Source: Caldisericota bacterium (GTDB lineage Bacteria > Caldisericota > JANLFM01). From it: a stretch of 64,000 nt of DNA. How positions within the stretch are numbered: position 1 is the first letter of the stretch; the number at the start of each line of letters is the position of its first letter. Made by a program: the position numbers and the translations under genes. The stretch lies in assembly GCA_024655965.1 (NCBI GenBank), contig JANLFL010000004.1, positions 1 to 64,000 of the forward strand, read 5' to 3'. Of this stretch, positions 17,124-25,680 are shown in pieces. The notes beneath the pieces were generated by a model. It did no database searches. It worked only from the letters and a program-made list of their open reading frames with translations, and was not told the DNA's origin.

Positions 17124-18047
17124 TTAGATATCCTGAAACCAGCCGTTTTCCAGACCGCTTTCCAGCATCGCCCTCTTTGCCTCTTCGTATTCCGAGGGTG
17201 TGATCCTCCGGTTAATTTCCGGGTTTTCAGTTGCTTTGTAAGCGGGAAAGTACTGGGACATCAAACTAATATAAGTACGAGGGGAAATCTCCCGGGCAAT
17301 AAACTCCATGGTAGATTTTGTCCCAGCCCAGCCCCGGGGAAGGACCAGGTGCCGTATCAAGAGCCCCCTTTTGGCGATGCCCTTTTCATCGAGCTGGAGG
17401 TCCCCTACTTGCCTGTGCATTTCCCGAACGGCTGTTCGACTCACTTCCACATAATCTTCAACCCCAGAAAACATCTTCCCCGCTTTGTTATCCGCATACC
17501 GAAGGTCTGGCATGTAAATATCGATCACCCCATCGAGGAGCCGGAGGCTTGAAAGGGAATCATAACCTGAGCTGTTGTAAACCAGGGGCAGAGAAAATCC
17601 CTTTTTCACCGCGAGCCAAAGGGATTCCAAAATTTGCGGCACCACATGGCTGGGGGTGACGAAATTGACGTTGTGGCATCCCCACCTCTGGAGGGTGAGC
17701 ATCATGGAGGCGAGTTCTTCGGGGGATACCTCCTCCCCATGCCCCAATTGACTGATAGGATAGTTCTGACAGTATATGCAGCGCAGGTTGCAGTTTGTAA
17801 AAAAAATTGTCCCTGAGCCTTGAATTCCGGAAATGGGCGGTTCCTCCCCGAAGTGGGCGTTAAAACTGGATACTTTTGCCAGCCTCCCCGTGCGGCAAAC
17901 CCCTACCCTTTCCTGGCGGTCTACTCCGCATTCCCGTGGGCACACCCGGCAATTGGTGAGCATTTTAAGGGCCTCCCCTACCCTATTTTCAAGCTCCCCG
18001 GTCTCAAAAAGTTCAATATATGATGGCTGAAAGTGGCTCCTAATCAT
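17124..18047 (-). CDS. Radical SAM protein, PflX-like (COG1313 type)
   Basis: A 307-residue radical SAM enzyme. The cluster motif CNLRCIYC (C-x3-C-x2-C) is central, preceded by an N-terminal cysteine pair in CRVCPRECGVDR and a third in VGVCRTGR, as in the COG1313 family annotated as uncharacterised pyruvate formate-lyase-activating-like enzymes. A VTPSHVVPQ motif and YMPDLRY support the family. No formate lyase is encoded nearby. A MEMO-family protein lies about 1.7 kb upstream on the same strand, recalling the AmmeMemoRadiSam association, although that system usually has a different radical SAM subfamily. There is no obvious Shine-Dalgarno before the ATG. Confidence 0.85.
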   Translation of the reverse strand: MIRSHFQPSYIELFETGELENRVGEALKMLTNCRVCPRECGVDRQERVGVCRTGRLAKVSSFNAHFGEEPPISGIQGSGTIFFTNCNLRCIYCQNYPISQLGHGEEVSPEELASMMLTLQRWGCHNVNFVTPSHVVPQILESLWLAVKKGFSLPLVYNSSGYDSLSSLRLLDGVIDIYMPDLRYADNKAGKMFSGVEDYVEVSRTAVREMHRQVGDLQLDEKGIAKRGLLIRHLVLPRGWAGTKSTMEFIAREISPRTYISLMSQYFPAYKATENPEINRRITPSEYEEAKRAMLESGLENGWFQDI

Positions 18048-18091
18048 ATTTTTCAGGTTTTAAAGGAAATTTTTGATCAATTTTTCCCTTT

Positions 18092-18125
18092 TAATGGAAA
18101 ACCCCTGGTGTTCTTTCCAGGGGTT
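18092..18125 (-). terminator. Intrinsic terminator of cspA
   Basis: AACCCCTGG (18100-18108) pairs with CCAGGGGTT (18117-18125) around an eight-base loop. Read on the minus strand it is followed by TTCCATT, a modest T-rich tail. It lies 83 bases after the cspA stop and before the radical SAM gene. Confidence 0.55.
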
Positions 18126-18207
18126 CCGTGTTTCTGGTTCTCAACTTCTTGCCCTGGCTGCTTAAAACCCGGTGGAAAACTGGAGCAACCGAGAGCTTGA
18201 GAGTGGT

Positions 18208-18411
18208 TTATTTGACCTTCATCACATTGGCCGCCTGGGGACCTTTGGGTCCTTCGACGATCTCGAACTGGACCCGCTCCCCGGGCTCAAGGGTCCGGTA
18301 GCCATCCATTTTGATTGCCGAGTGGTGAACGAATACGTCCTTTCCGTTGTCAAGTTCGATGAAGCCAAAACCCCTCTGAGCATTGAACCACTTCACTTTT
18401 CCTTCGGTCAT
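18208..18411 (-). CDS. cspA: Cold-shock domain protein
   Basis: A 67-residue single cold-shock domain with RNP-1 (GFGFIE) and RNP-2 (VFVHHSAI) and the opening [13 protein letters not shown]. It binds single-stranded RNA or DNA and acts as an RNA chaperone in the cytoplasm. It has its own promoter (18472-18499), a leader of about 55 bases with a small hairpin, a GGAGG ribosome binding site and a terminator at 18092-18125, so it is an independent unit. Length and sequence are typical for the family. Confidence 0.95.
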   Translation of the reverse strand: MTEGKVKWFNAQRGFGFIELDNGKDVFVHHSAIKMDGYRTLEPGERVQFEIVEGPKGPQAANVMKVK

Positions 18412-18445
18412 CCAATTTTCCTCCGAGACTTCTTTCGTACTTTCC

Positions 18446-18461
18446 TTCAGCTTAGGCTGAA
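18446..18461 (-). promoter_or_regulatory. Hairpin in the cspA leader
   Basis: TTCAGC (18446-18451) and GCTGAA (18456-18461) form a 6-bp stem with a four-base loop in the 5' untranslated region. Cold-shock genes are often controlled through leader structure; that it acts so here is inference. Confidence 0.35.
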
Positions 18462-18471
18462 AGATATCTAA

Positions 18472-18499
18472 ATTATCCCATCCAAACTCGCTTTGTCAA
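18472..18499 (-). promoter_or_regulatory. cspA promoter
   Basis: On the minus strand a perfect TTGACA (18499-18494) is followed after 16 bases by GATAAT (18477-18472), about 60 bases before the cspA start and directly after the HtrA stop codon. This is one of the clearest sigma70-type promoters in the window. Confidence 0.75.
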
Positions 18500-18502
18500 G
18501 TC

Positions 18503-19684
18503 TCAGGGAAGTGTAGATGGCATCTGTTCAAGTTTCAAGGAAATGGTCATGGTCGACCCTGCTCTCCAAATGGTGAGGTTAATTTCGTCACCCACCTTTT
18601 TTCCCTTGATAATGTTGCGGAGGTCGTCGATTTGGTAAATCGGGGTTCCGTTGATGGCTTTGATCACATCGTTGACCTGAAGCCCAGCCTTCTGAGCGGG
18701 GCTTCCCTGGATTACCTCCACAATTATCACCCCCATCTGGTCGGGGAGGTTGAGCTTTTTTGCGGTATCCGGGGTGATCTTGGAATAGGTGATCCCGATC
18801 CAGGGACGGACGGCTTGCCCCGTGGTGATCAAGTCCTGGAAGACCTGCTTGGCGGCGTTGATGTCCACGGCAAACCCCATTCCCTGAGCGTAAGGGATTA
18901 TGGCGGTATTAATTCCAATGACCTCACCCTTGATGTTCACTAAAGCGCCCCCGGAATTACCCGGGTTGATGGCTGCATCGGTTTGAATGAGATCCTGAAG
19001 GGGCCGCCCGGTCTCGGGGTTGGAAAGGGTTCGGTTTTTGGCGCTCACGACACCAACGGTAACAGTATTTTCAAAACCGTAGGGATTCCCTATGGCGATC
19101 GCCCAGGAACCGACCTTTAAATTCGTGGTGTCCCCAAGAGGCGCTTCCGGAAGGTTTGTGGCCTCAACCTTGACCACCGCAATGTCGGAAAAGGAATCGG
19201 AGCCTATAACTTTCCCCTGGAAGGATCTTCCGTCGGGAAGGGTAACCCGAATATCCACTGCTCCAGAAACCACATGGGCGTTGGTCATGATATAGCCATT
19301 CTTGCCGTCCACGATTACACCAGATCCTTGCCCTTCCTGAATAGGCTCCTGCTCAAAGAAAGGGTAGAAGAAATCGGGGAAGCCGAAGGGGGTAGAGACC
19401 TGGAACTTGGTATCGATAAAAACCACCGCTGGGGCTACCCGTTCCACCGCGGCAGTAATTGCGTCCTGGGTAGTCTCCGTGTAGCCAACTGGTTCCTGAG
19501 TGGGTTCCGGGGTCCAGGGGGTAATAACCGGAGAAGAAGAGGTTGAAGTTGAGGGAGTTTGGGTCCCCGGTACGGAAAACCCCGTTCTGGATGGGGTCGC
19601 GCAAGAAGAAAGGGAAAGGACCAAAACCAGGATCAGGGAAAGTGCTGTCAATCCTTTTCCCTTAGTCACACGGTTTTTGACCAT
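18503..19684 (-). CDS. Lipoprotein HtrA/DegP-type serine protease
   Basis: A 393-residue trypsin-like protease with one PDZ domain. The N-terminus is a lipoprotein signal with lipobox LSSC (Cys28), so the enzyme should be tethered outside the membrane, followed by a Ser/Thr/Pro linker to about residue 65. The triad is H137 (TNAHVV), D167 (SFSDIAVV) and S244 (NPGNSGGAL). The PDZ domain spans about 290-385. A role in quality control of exported proteins is known for the family. A strong AAGGAGG precedes the start. Lipid anchoring, rather than the usual membrane helix or free periplasmic form, is the notable trait. Confidence 0.9.
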   Translation of the reverse strand: MVKNRVTKGKGLTALSLILVLVLSLSSCATPSRTGFSVPGTQTPSTSTSSSPVITPWTPEPTQEPVGYTETTQDAITAAVERVAPAVVFIDTKFQVSTPFGFPDFFYPFFEQEPIQEGQGSGVIVDGKNGYIMTNAHVVSGAVDIRVTLPDGRSFQGKVIGSDSFSDIAVVKVEATNLPEAPLGDTTNLKVGSWAIAIGNPYGFENTVTVGVVSAKNRTLSNPETGRPLQDLIQTDAAINPGNSGGALVNIKGEVIGINTAIIPYAQGMGFAVDINAAKQVFQDLITTGQAVRPWIGITYSKITPDTAKKLNLPDQMGVIIVEVIQGSPAQKAGLQVNDVIKAINGTPIYQIDDLRNIIKGKKVGDEINLTIWRAGSTMTISLKLEQMPSTLP

Positions 19685-19771
19685 ATTTGTTCATTCCTCC
19701 TTTCGGGATATTTCTAAGTCGATTAAAGCGAAAATTTTAGAAAAATGGAGAAAGTTTTTATAAAGATTCTG

Positions 19772-20614
19772 TTAAGATTTGAAAAACGCCAGGGCGGCAT
19801 ACCCTACAACCTGTGAAAAATCCCCTCCCGTCTCGCCCGAGGTGCCATATTTCAAAAGTTTGCATTCCTTAATCGAAGCGGATTTGCAGGCTTCCAGAAG
19901 GGCAATCACCGGGGCATAACCGCACATGGAAATGGGGATGTTGTGCACCCTCTCCCAGAGGAGATCGCTGTCGAAGTTGGTTATAGCCTCAAGGGCCATG
20001 TGATCGAGTTTCACCGCCAGGGGGTGAGGGTGATAATGGGATAAGTCCGTGGAGGCAATGATGACCATCCCCCGATCATCCTTAAAAAGATCCCCAATAC
20101 CCTTTCCCACTTCCTTTATTTCCTCAAGGTCAGGCGAGGAAATGCAAAGGGGAACCATTTGGGCTTCGGGGTTAAGAAACTGAAGAAAAGGCAATTGAAC
20201 TTCCAGGGAATGTTCCCTTATGTGGGCGGTAGCATCTTCTTCAATCAAGGGGATTTTTTTCAAAAGGCTCCCTTTTTCTTCCTCGATTTTCATTTCTCCC
20301 AAAGGTGTCCTCCAGGAACCCCTCGACATGAGGGAAAAGTCCCTCCCCAAGCCGGTGTGGTTGGGCCCGAGAAGAAGGGCCCAGCGAAAACCGTTTTCTC
20401 CGAGAAGGTAATAGGAATGAGCGGCAATGGGCCCCGAATAAATGTATCCGGCGTGGGGGACTATCAGGCCGAAAAGTTCACCCTTGGGAGGGGAATGGAA
20501 CTCGGGAACCTCTCCGGGACCAAGCGGGTGCTGGAAGCATTGAAGGATTAAATGCCTTAAGGATTCCGGGCGGGAGGGATAAAAAGTTCCCGCTGCAACT
20601 GGCATCCTGATCAT
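19772..20614 (-). CDS. MEMO1-family protein (AmmeMemoRadiSam system protein B)
   Basis: A 280-residue MEMO family protein. Recognisable are the opening RMPVAAGTFYPSRPESL, VPHAGYIYSGPIAAHSYY, the LGPNHTGLG motif, REHSLEVQLPFLQ, IIASTDLSHYHP and the C-terminal GYAALAFF. The histidines resemble the metal site of class III extradiol dioxygenases. In prokaryotes MEMO proteins often accompany an AMMECR1 protein and a radical SAM enzyme; only a radical SAM protein (17124-18047) is seen here. It follows purA by 19 bases and precedes the HtrA gene. The biochemical role in bacteria is not settled to my knowledge. Confidence 0.9.
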   Translation of the reverse strand: MIRMPVAAGTFYPSRPESLRHLILQCFQHPLGPGEVPEFHSPPKGELFGLIVPHAGYIYSGPIAAHSYYLLGENGFRWALLLGPNHTGLGRDFSLMSRGSWRTPLGEMKIEEEKGSLLKKIPLIEEDATAHIREHSLEVQLPFLQFLNPEAQMVPLCISSPDLEEIKEVGKGIGDLFKDDRGMVIIASTDLSHYHPHPLAVKLDHMALEAITNFDSDLLWERVHNIPISMCGYAPVIALLEACKSASIKECKLLKYGTSGETGGDFSQVVGYAALAFFKS

Positions 20615-20633
20615 TCTTCCACCCCCTTTTAAA

Positions 20634-21905
20634 TCATATTTCGATCATCTGTTCCCTTGAGGGACCAACCGAGACGAGGGAAATGGGGACCTCCAGAGCT
20701 TGTTCCAGGAATTTTATATATCCGATGGCTTCCCGGGGAAGATCGCGGAGCCGGCGGGCACGGGAAATGTCCTCCTTCCAGCCCGGAAGAGTTTCATAAA
20801 CAGGCTCCAGTTTTTCAAATTCCTCAAAAGCCGCAGGAAGGCCAGGGAATTCCTTTCCCTCAAGGTGATAACCCACGCAAATTTTCAATTCTTCAAGGCC
20901 GGATAAGACATCGAGTTTGGTTATAACCAGCTCGTCCGGGGAGTTGGGATAAATCACGTATTTTATTGCGGGAACGTCGAACCAACCGCACCTTCTCGGC
21001 CTTCCCGTTGTTGTCCCGTACTCCCCTCCCCTATCCCGAAGGTACTGACCAATTCCTTCGACCAGTTCAGTTGGGAAGGGCCCGGTTCCCACCCGGGTGG
21101 CATAGGCTTTGACCACCCCAATGATCCGATCAACCTGGTGGGGACCGAGGCCGGATCCCAGGGAAACCATTCCCGCCATGGGGGAGGTGGAGGTGACGAA
21201 CGGGTAGGTCCCTAACTCGTGATCGAGCAAGGCACCCTGAGCGCCTTCCAAAAGGATTGACTTTCCATCCCGGTAAGCTTTTTGCAGAAGAAGGAGGGTG
21301 TCGGTTACAAAGGGACGGAGAAATTCCCCATCTTCTAAAAGTTTTTCGTAGACCTCGTAAAAATCGAGGGGATTTTCCCCGAAAACGAGGGTCAAGAGTT
21401 TGTTCTTTTCTTGCAGAAGGTTTTCCAGTTTCTCCTTCAGGGTACCGGGATGGAAGAGGTCCCCAACCCGGATTCCTTTCCGGGAAATTTTGTCGGCAAA
21501 AACTGGTCCGATTCCCTGCCCGGTGGTCCCCAGCCGCCTTTTTCCCCTGGCCTTCTCCTCCACAAGGTCAAGAATTTTGTGAAAGGGAAGGATTAAGTGA
21601 CAACGATCGCTGACAAAAAGCTGGGCATGTCTCTCCTGAGCGCCCCGAACTTCCTCCAATTCCCGCCTCATTGTGTCCACGTCCAGGACCACCCCATTGG
21701 CAATCACGCAGACTTTATCCGGATAGAGCATTCCCGAAGGGAGAAGGTGGAACTTGAACACCCTGTCGTTAACTTTCACCGTGTGGCCGGCATTTGGCCC
21801 CCCATTAAAACGAACCACAAGGTCATGCTGGGGAGCCAGGTAATCGATAATCCTTCCCTTTCCCTCGTCTCCCCAACCAAGGCCGATTAAAACAGTTGCA
21901 GGCAT
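20634..21905 (-). CDS. purA: Adenylosuccinate synthetase
   Basis: A 423-residue enzyme making adenylosuccinate from IMP, aspartate and GTP in AMP synthesis. The signature GLGWGDEGKGRI is at the N-terminus, with FNGGPNAGHTV (catalytic histidine), LGTTGQGIGP and EGAQGALLDHELGTYPFVTS following, and the GTP-site TTTGRPRRCGW in the second half. Length is normal. It starts two bases after the FAD-dehydrogenase stop, so they are cotranscribed. Confidence 0.97.
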   Translation of the reverse strand: MPATVLIGLGWGDEGKGRIIDYLAPQHDLVVRFNGGPNAGHTVKVNDRVFKFHLLPSGMLYPDKVCVIANGVVLDVDTMRRELEEVRGAQERHAQLFVSDRCHLILPFHKILDLVEEKARGKRRLGTTGQGIGPVFADKISRKGIRVGDLFHPGTLKEKLENLLQEKNKLLTLVFGENPLDFYEVYEKLLEDGEFLRPFVTDTLLLLQKAYRDGKSILLEGAQGALLDHELGTYPFVTSTSPMAGMVSLGSGLGPHQVDRIIGVVKAYATRVGTGPFPTELVEGIGQYLRDRGGEYGTTTGRPRRCGWFDVPAIKYVIYPNSPDELVITKLDVLSGLEELKICVGYHLEGKEFPGLPAAFEEFEKLEPVYETLPGWKEDISRARRLRDLPREAIGYIKFLEQALEVPISLVSVGPSREQMIEI

Positions 21906-21907
21906 TT

Positions 21908-23257
21908 TTACCCTTCTTTCTGAGAGACCCTTCTGGCGATCTCCCTGGCAGCCACGACCCCTGAAGCCGAGGCTTGAATCAAACCCCTGGAAACCCCAGC
22001 CCCATCGCCGATGTTGAAGAGGTTCTGGACTTCGGTCTCCAAAACAGCGTTCAACTTGGGCCGGGAGGAGTAAAACTTGACCTCAACCCCGTAAAGAAGG
22101 GTATGGCGTGAGGCCAAGCCGGGGGCGAGAAAGTCGATGGCTTTGATCATTTCGAGGATGTCCGTCAAGTAACGGTAAGGAAGGACGAAAGATAGGTCAC
22201 CGGGAGTGGCATCCTTCAAGGTTGGGCTTACGATTCCGTGAGCGATCCGGTCTTTGGTGGACCTCCGGCCAGATTCCAGGTCCCCCAGTCTCTGGACTAT
22301 CACTGTCCCCCCGAGAAGGTTGGCAAGGCGTGCGATGTAGCGCCCGTAAGTGATGGGCTCCTTGAAGGGGTCGGTAAAGCGAGTGGAAACCAGGATGGCA
22401 AAGTTGGAGTTTTCCGTCTTTTTATTGGCGTAACTGTGACCGTTAACCGTGATGATTCCCTCGGAGGATTCCATGGCCACAACGCCATAAGGACACATGC
22501 AAAAAGTGCGCACGCGGTCGTCGAAGGACTTGCTGAAGTATTCAAGTTTTGCCTCAAAGGACACACTGGTCAAGGGCTCAAGGACAGCCGCAGGGACTTC
22601 CACTCTGACCCCCACGTCCACGGGGTTCCTTGCCATGGTCAGGTTCAACCTCCGGCATTCCTCAACCCACCAGGCAGCCCCTTCCCGACCTGGAGCAACT
22701 ACCAGAAAATCGCTTTCGATGACCTCCCCGTCAGCTGTTTCCACACCCTTGGCCCGGCCATTTTCCGTAATAATTTTGGAAACTTGAACCCCCGTCCGGA
22801 TTTCCACCTTTTCCTTGAGGAAATCCCTGAATCCCCGGAGGATGCTTTTGCAGTTATCTGTCCCCAAGTGACGAATGCGGGAGGGAATAAACCGCAGGCT
22901 TGCCAGGGCGGCTTTTCGGGAAAGGGTGTTAAGCTCATCTTCGTTCGTTCCGTAAACAGTCGAAGGTGCTCCGAACTCCAGGTAGATTTGATCCACATAG
23001 TGAATCAAATCGAGGGCTTCCTCCAACCCCCGGAAATCACGGAGGTATCCCCCGATTTCCGGGGAAAGGGTAAGCTTTCCATCGGAGAAAGCCCCAGCCC
23101 CGCCCCATCCGGAGATCAGCGAGGTCCTTTCATCAATTTCCTGCCCTTTTTCCAGGAGGAGAATTTTGAGAGGAAGGTTCGACCGGGTGAGTTCAATTGC
23201 GGTGAATATTCCAGCGGGACCGGCCCCGACAATTATCAAATCGTACTTCTTATTCAT
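21908..23257 (-). CDS. FAD-dependent dehydrogenase (COG2509 type)
   Basis: A 449-residue flavoprotein. The dinucleotide motif VGAGPAGIFTAIEL is at the N-terminus, followed by LLEKG and the family segment SGWGGAGAFSDGKLTL. A second flavin motif is LVVAPGREGA and the C-terminal FAD motif is NIGDGAGVSRGLIQASASG. Members of this group are annotated only as FAD-dependent dehydrogenases; the substrate is unknown. It lies between the tRNA-Pro gene and purA on one apparent transcript. Confidence 0.85.
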   Translation of the reverse strand: MNKKYDLIIVGAGPAGIFTAIELTRSNLPLKILLLEKGQEIDERTSLISGWGGAGAFSDGKLTLSPEIGGYLRDFRGLEEALDLIHYVDQIYLEFGAPSTVYGTNEDELNTLSRKAALASLRFIPSRIRHLGTDNCKSILRGFRDFLKEKVEIRTGVQVSKIITENGRAKGVETADGEVIESDFLVVAPGREGAAWWVEECRRLNLTMARNPVDVGVRVEVPAAVLEPLTSVSFEAKLEYFSKSFDDRVRTFCMCPYGVVAMESSEGIITVNGHSYANKKTENSNFAILVSTRFTDPFKEPITYGRYIARLANLLGGTVIVQRLGDLESGRRSTKDRIAHGIVSPTLKDATPGDLSFVLPYRYLTDILEMIKAIDFLAPGLASRHTLLYGVEVKFYSSRPKLNAVLETEVQNLFNIGDGAGVSRGLIQASASGVVAAREIARRVSQKEG

Positions 23258-23287
23258 CTTGCCTGTATTCCTGTCTGAAAAATTTAA

Positions 23288-23365
<78 letters not shown>

Positions 23366-23384
23366 AACCAGAAATATGTTAGCA

Positions 23385-24716
23385 TTATGGTTTTTTTCCT
23401 GCAACCCGGCCCCTTTTTGGCCGAAATTCAAAAAAGAGCGGGGTCCCCTTGAGCCCCAACTTCTGAAGGAACTGATTTTTCAGGTAACGCTCGTAGGAAA
23501 AGTGAAGTTTTTCCTCCCGGTTTACAAAAAGGAGAAAAACGGGTGGGGAATGGCCCTTCTGGGTGAGATAGTAAATCCGATAAGGCCTCCCCTTGGATTG
23601 GGGAGGCGGATTCTCGGCAATGATCTCTTCCAATGTCCGGTTCAAAAGGCTAGTTGAAAAATGCCGCCGGTAGTCATTTAGAACCTCATGGAAAAGAAAA
23701 GGAAGTTGCTTAAGGTTTAGTCCCGTTTTTGCTGAGATAAAGACAGTCTGGGCATAGGAGAGGAAATCCAGCTCCTTTTTCAGGTATTCCTGGAACTGAG
23801 CTACCTTTTTCGGTTGAAAATCAACCAGGTCACATTTGTTTACTGCCACAATGCAAGCTTTCCCCGCCTCCTGGATCATCCCCGCGATTTTCCTATCCTG
23901 GGAGAGAATTCCTTCGGGGGCGGAGATCACTAAAACTGCAAGATCGCACCTGGAAATGGCTTCTTGAGAACGCAGGTTGCTAAGGAATTCCAAATCTGTG
24001 GAAATTTTGCTTTTCTTTTTTATTCCCGCGGTATCGATCAAAAGAAAATTTCCCTCAGTTGATTCCCAGTAGGTGTCGATGGCATCCCGGGTTGTCCCCG
24101 GGATTTCGCTTACTATCACCCTCTCTTTTCCAAGAAGGGAATTTAAGAGGGCTGATTTCCCCACATTGGGCCTTCCAACAATTGCCACCTTGCCTAAAAG
24201 CTCCCTTTCAGGGGAGGAGACCTGGGGGATCCTTCGAGAAATCTCGTCCAGGAGTTCCCCGATGTTGAAACCATTCAGTCCCGAGACCGGAATGGGGTCC
24301 CCCCAGCCCAGGGAAAAAAAGGAAAGGGCCTCGTTCATTTTGGAATATGAATCGATTTTATTGGCCACCAGAATCACGGGTTTCCCTGCTTCCCTAACCA
24401 TCTGGGAGACCTCCATGTCCAGAGGGTGAACTCCCTCCCGGGAATCAAGGACAAATAGGATCAGTTCAACCTCTTTCATCATTCCCAGTAAAATTTCCTG
24501 GGCTTTGGCTTTAATAACATCTGAGGAGTCAAGGTCCAATCCTCCTGAGTCTATCAGGAGAAACTTTCTTCCGTTCCATTCCACTTCAGCCTGGAGGAGG
24601 TCCCGAGTCACACCTGGTTCCTGGTGGACGATGGATTTCCGGGAGCGAATGATCCGGTTAAAGAGGGCTGATTTCCCCACATTGGGCCTTCCAACGATTA
24701 ATACTTTTGGGAGCAT
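23385..24716 (-). CDS. der: Ribosome-assembly GTPase Der (EngA)
   Basis: A 443-residue protein with two tandem GTPase domains and a C-terminal KH-like domain. Each GTPase domain shows a P loop (GRPNVGKSALFNRI and GRPNVGKSALLNSL), a DxxG (DSGG, DTAG) and an NKxD (NKID, NKCD). Der acts in maturation of the 50S subunit. The start overlaps the end of cmk by 19 bases. A conserved RIYYLTQ segment marks the KH-like domain. Confidence 0.97.
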   Translation of the reverse strand: MLPKVLIVGRPNVGKSALFNRIIRSRKSIVHQEPGVTRDLLQAEVEWNGRKFLLIDSGGLDLDSSDVIKAKAQEILLGMMKEVELILFVLDSREGVHPLDMEVSQMVREAGKPVILVANKIDSYSKMNEALSFFSLGWGDPIPVSGLNGFNIGELLDEISRRIPQVSSPERELLGKVAIVGRPNVGKSALLNSLLGKERVIVSEIPGTTRDAIDTYWESTEGNFLLIDTAGIKKKSKISTDLEFLSNLRSQEAISRCDLAVLVISAPEGILSQDRKIAGMIQEAGKACIVAVNKCDLVDFQPKKVAQFQEYLKKELDFLSYAQTVFISAKTGLNLKQLPFLFHEVLNDYRRHFSTSLLNRTLEEIIAENPPPQSKGRPYRIYYLTQKGHSPPVFLLFVNREEKLHFSYERYLKNQFLQKLGLKGTPLFFEFRPKRGRVAGKKP

Positions 24717-25381
24717 TCCTCCAGCCTCTCTTTGGTGATTTCCATAACTTTTTTTAGAACCTGCTCGAAGTCCAGGGAAGAAGTGTCGATGATCAACGCA
24801 TCGGGAGCAGGAACGGCTGGGGCAACTGGCCTGGTGGAATCGATGGAATCCCTCAGTTTAATTGTTTTTCGGGCTTCCTCTTCCGATGAAGGAAGGTTCA
24901 GTTTTTTATTCTGGAGTGCCCTCCGCTTTGCACGGACCTCCTCGCTTGCCGTGAGGAAGATTTTGACCTGAGCCCGAGGGAAAACAACGGAACCAATATC
25001 CCTTCCCTCCACGACCATCCTCTTCCCCGAAGAATATTCCCGGATAAATTGGTTTACTTTCTCCCGCACCCGGGGAATTCGGGAGACCTCGGAGACCCAC
25101 CTTTCCACCTGGGGGGAACGCAGAAATGGGGTGACAGGTTTCCCCTCAAAAAAGTGGTCCGGAGGGCGATAGTCGAATTGGAGCAAGCGAAGCCCATTTT
25201 CCAGGGAATCCTCTTTTCTCCAGTCAATTCCTCTTTCCAGGAAAAAGAAGGTCACGAAGCGGTAGAAGGATCCAGAATCCAATCGCTCCAGGGAAAAATG
25301 CCTGGAGAGGGCAAGGGCAATTGCGCTTTTTCCGGAGGCCGCCAACCCGTCAATGGCGACTACGAATTTTGGGGAATTCAC
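24698..25381 (-). CDS. cmk: Cytidylate kinase
   Basis: A 227-residue kinase phosphorylating CMP and dCMP. The P loop is AIDGLAASGKSAIA (family GPxGxGKST, here with Ala-Ala), with VVEGRDIGSVVFP in the CMP site and the arginine-rich lid RAKRRALQ. The ATGA overlap with the preceding small gene and the 19-base overlap with der show tight coupling. Length is typical. Confidence 0.93.
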   Translation of the reverse strand: MNSPKFVVAIDGLAASGKSAIALALSRHFSLERLDSGSFYRFVTFFFLERGIDWRKEDSLENGLRLLQFDYRPPDHFFEGKPVTPFLRSPQVERWVSEVSRIPRVREKVNQFIREYSSGKRMVVEGRDIGSVVFPRAQVKIFLTASEEVRAKRRALQNKKLNLPSSEEEARKTIKLRDSIDSTRPVAPAVPAPDALIIDTSSLDFEQVLKKVMEITKERLEECSQKY

Positions 25382-25680
25382 TTGGAGATCAGGAGATCCT
25401 GGACCCTCAAAGCGAGGTCCCTTTCATCCTGGACCCCAGTCAAATCAAGATGTTGTCCCATCAATCCTTCAATCAGGCCCCGGATGATTTCTCCTCGCCA
25501 TAGCTGCTTTCCTCCCCGGGCCTTGCACTCCTTGGCGATCTGATCAATCCAGCGCACCTGGTGCTGATACAGGAAGGCAATTATCTTTTCCGTCCCCTCC
25601 GAGGGAGCGGGGCTCGGCCTTTCCCCTCCCTCCGCTCTCTGCCGCCTCTCTTCTCGCATTAATTCGCTAAACCTTGGCAT
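25378..25680 (-). CDS. Small conserved-context protein between ATPase and cmk (unknown)
   Basis: A 100-residue protein that I do not recognise. The first 30 residues are charged and Pro/Ser-rich; residues 31-100 read as helices with an arrangement resembling a small winged-helix or helix-turn-helix (KIIAFLYQHQVRWIDQIAKE, then RGEIIRGLIEGLM). It overlaps the ExeA-like ATPase by 14 bases upstream and cmk by ATGA downstream, so its dosage is tied to both. A partner or DNA-binding subunit for the ATPase is possible but unproved. Confidence 0.6.
   Translation of the reverse strand: MPRFSELMREERRQRAEGGERPSPAPSEGTEKIIAFLYQHQVRWIDQIAKECKARGGKQLWRGEIIRGLIEGLMGQHLDLTGVQDERDLALRVQDLLISK

Noticed and set aside
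22238-23278. 346-codon open frame on the plus strand
   Set aside because: It is antisense to the FAD-dependent dehydrogenase, which has clear FAD motifs; the product has no family features and no ribosome binding site.
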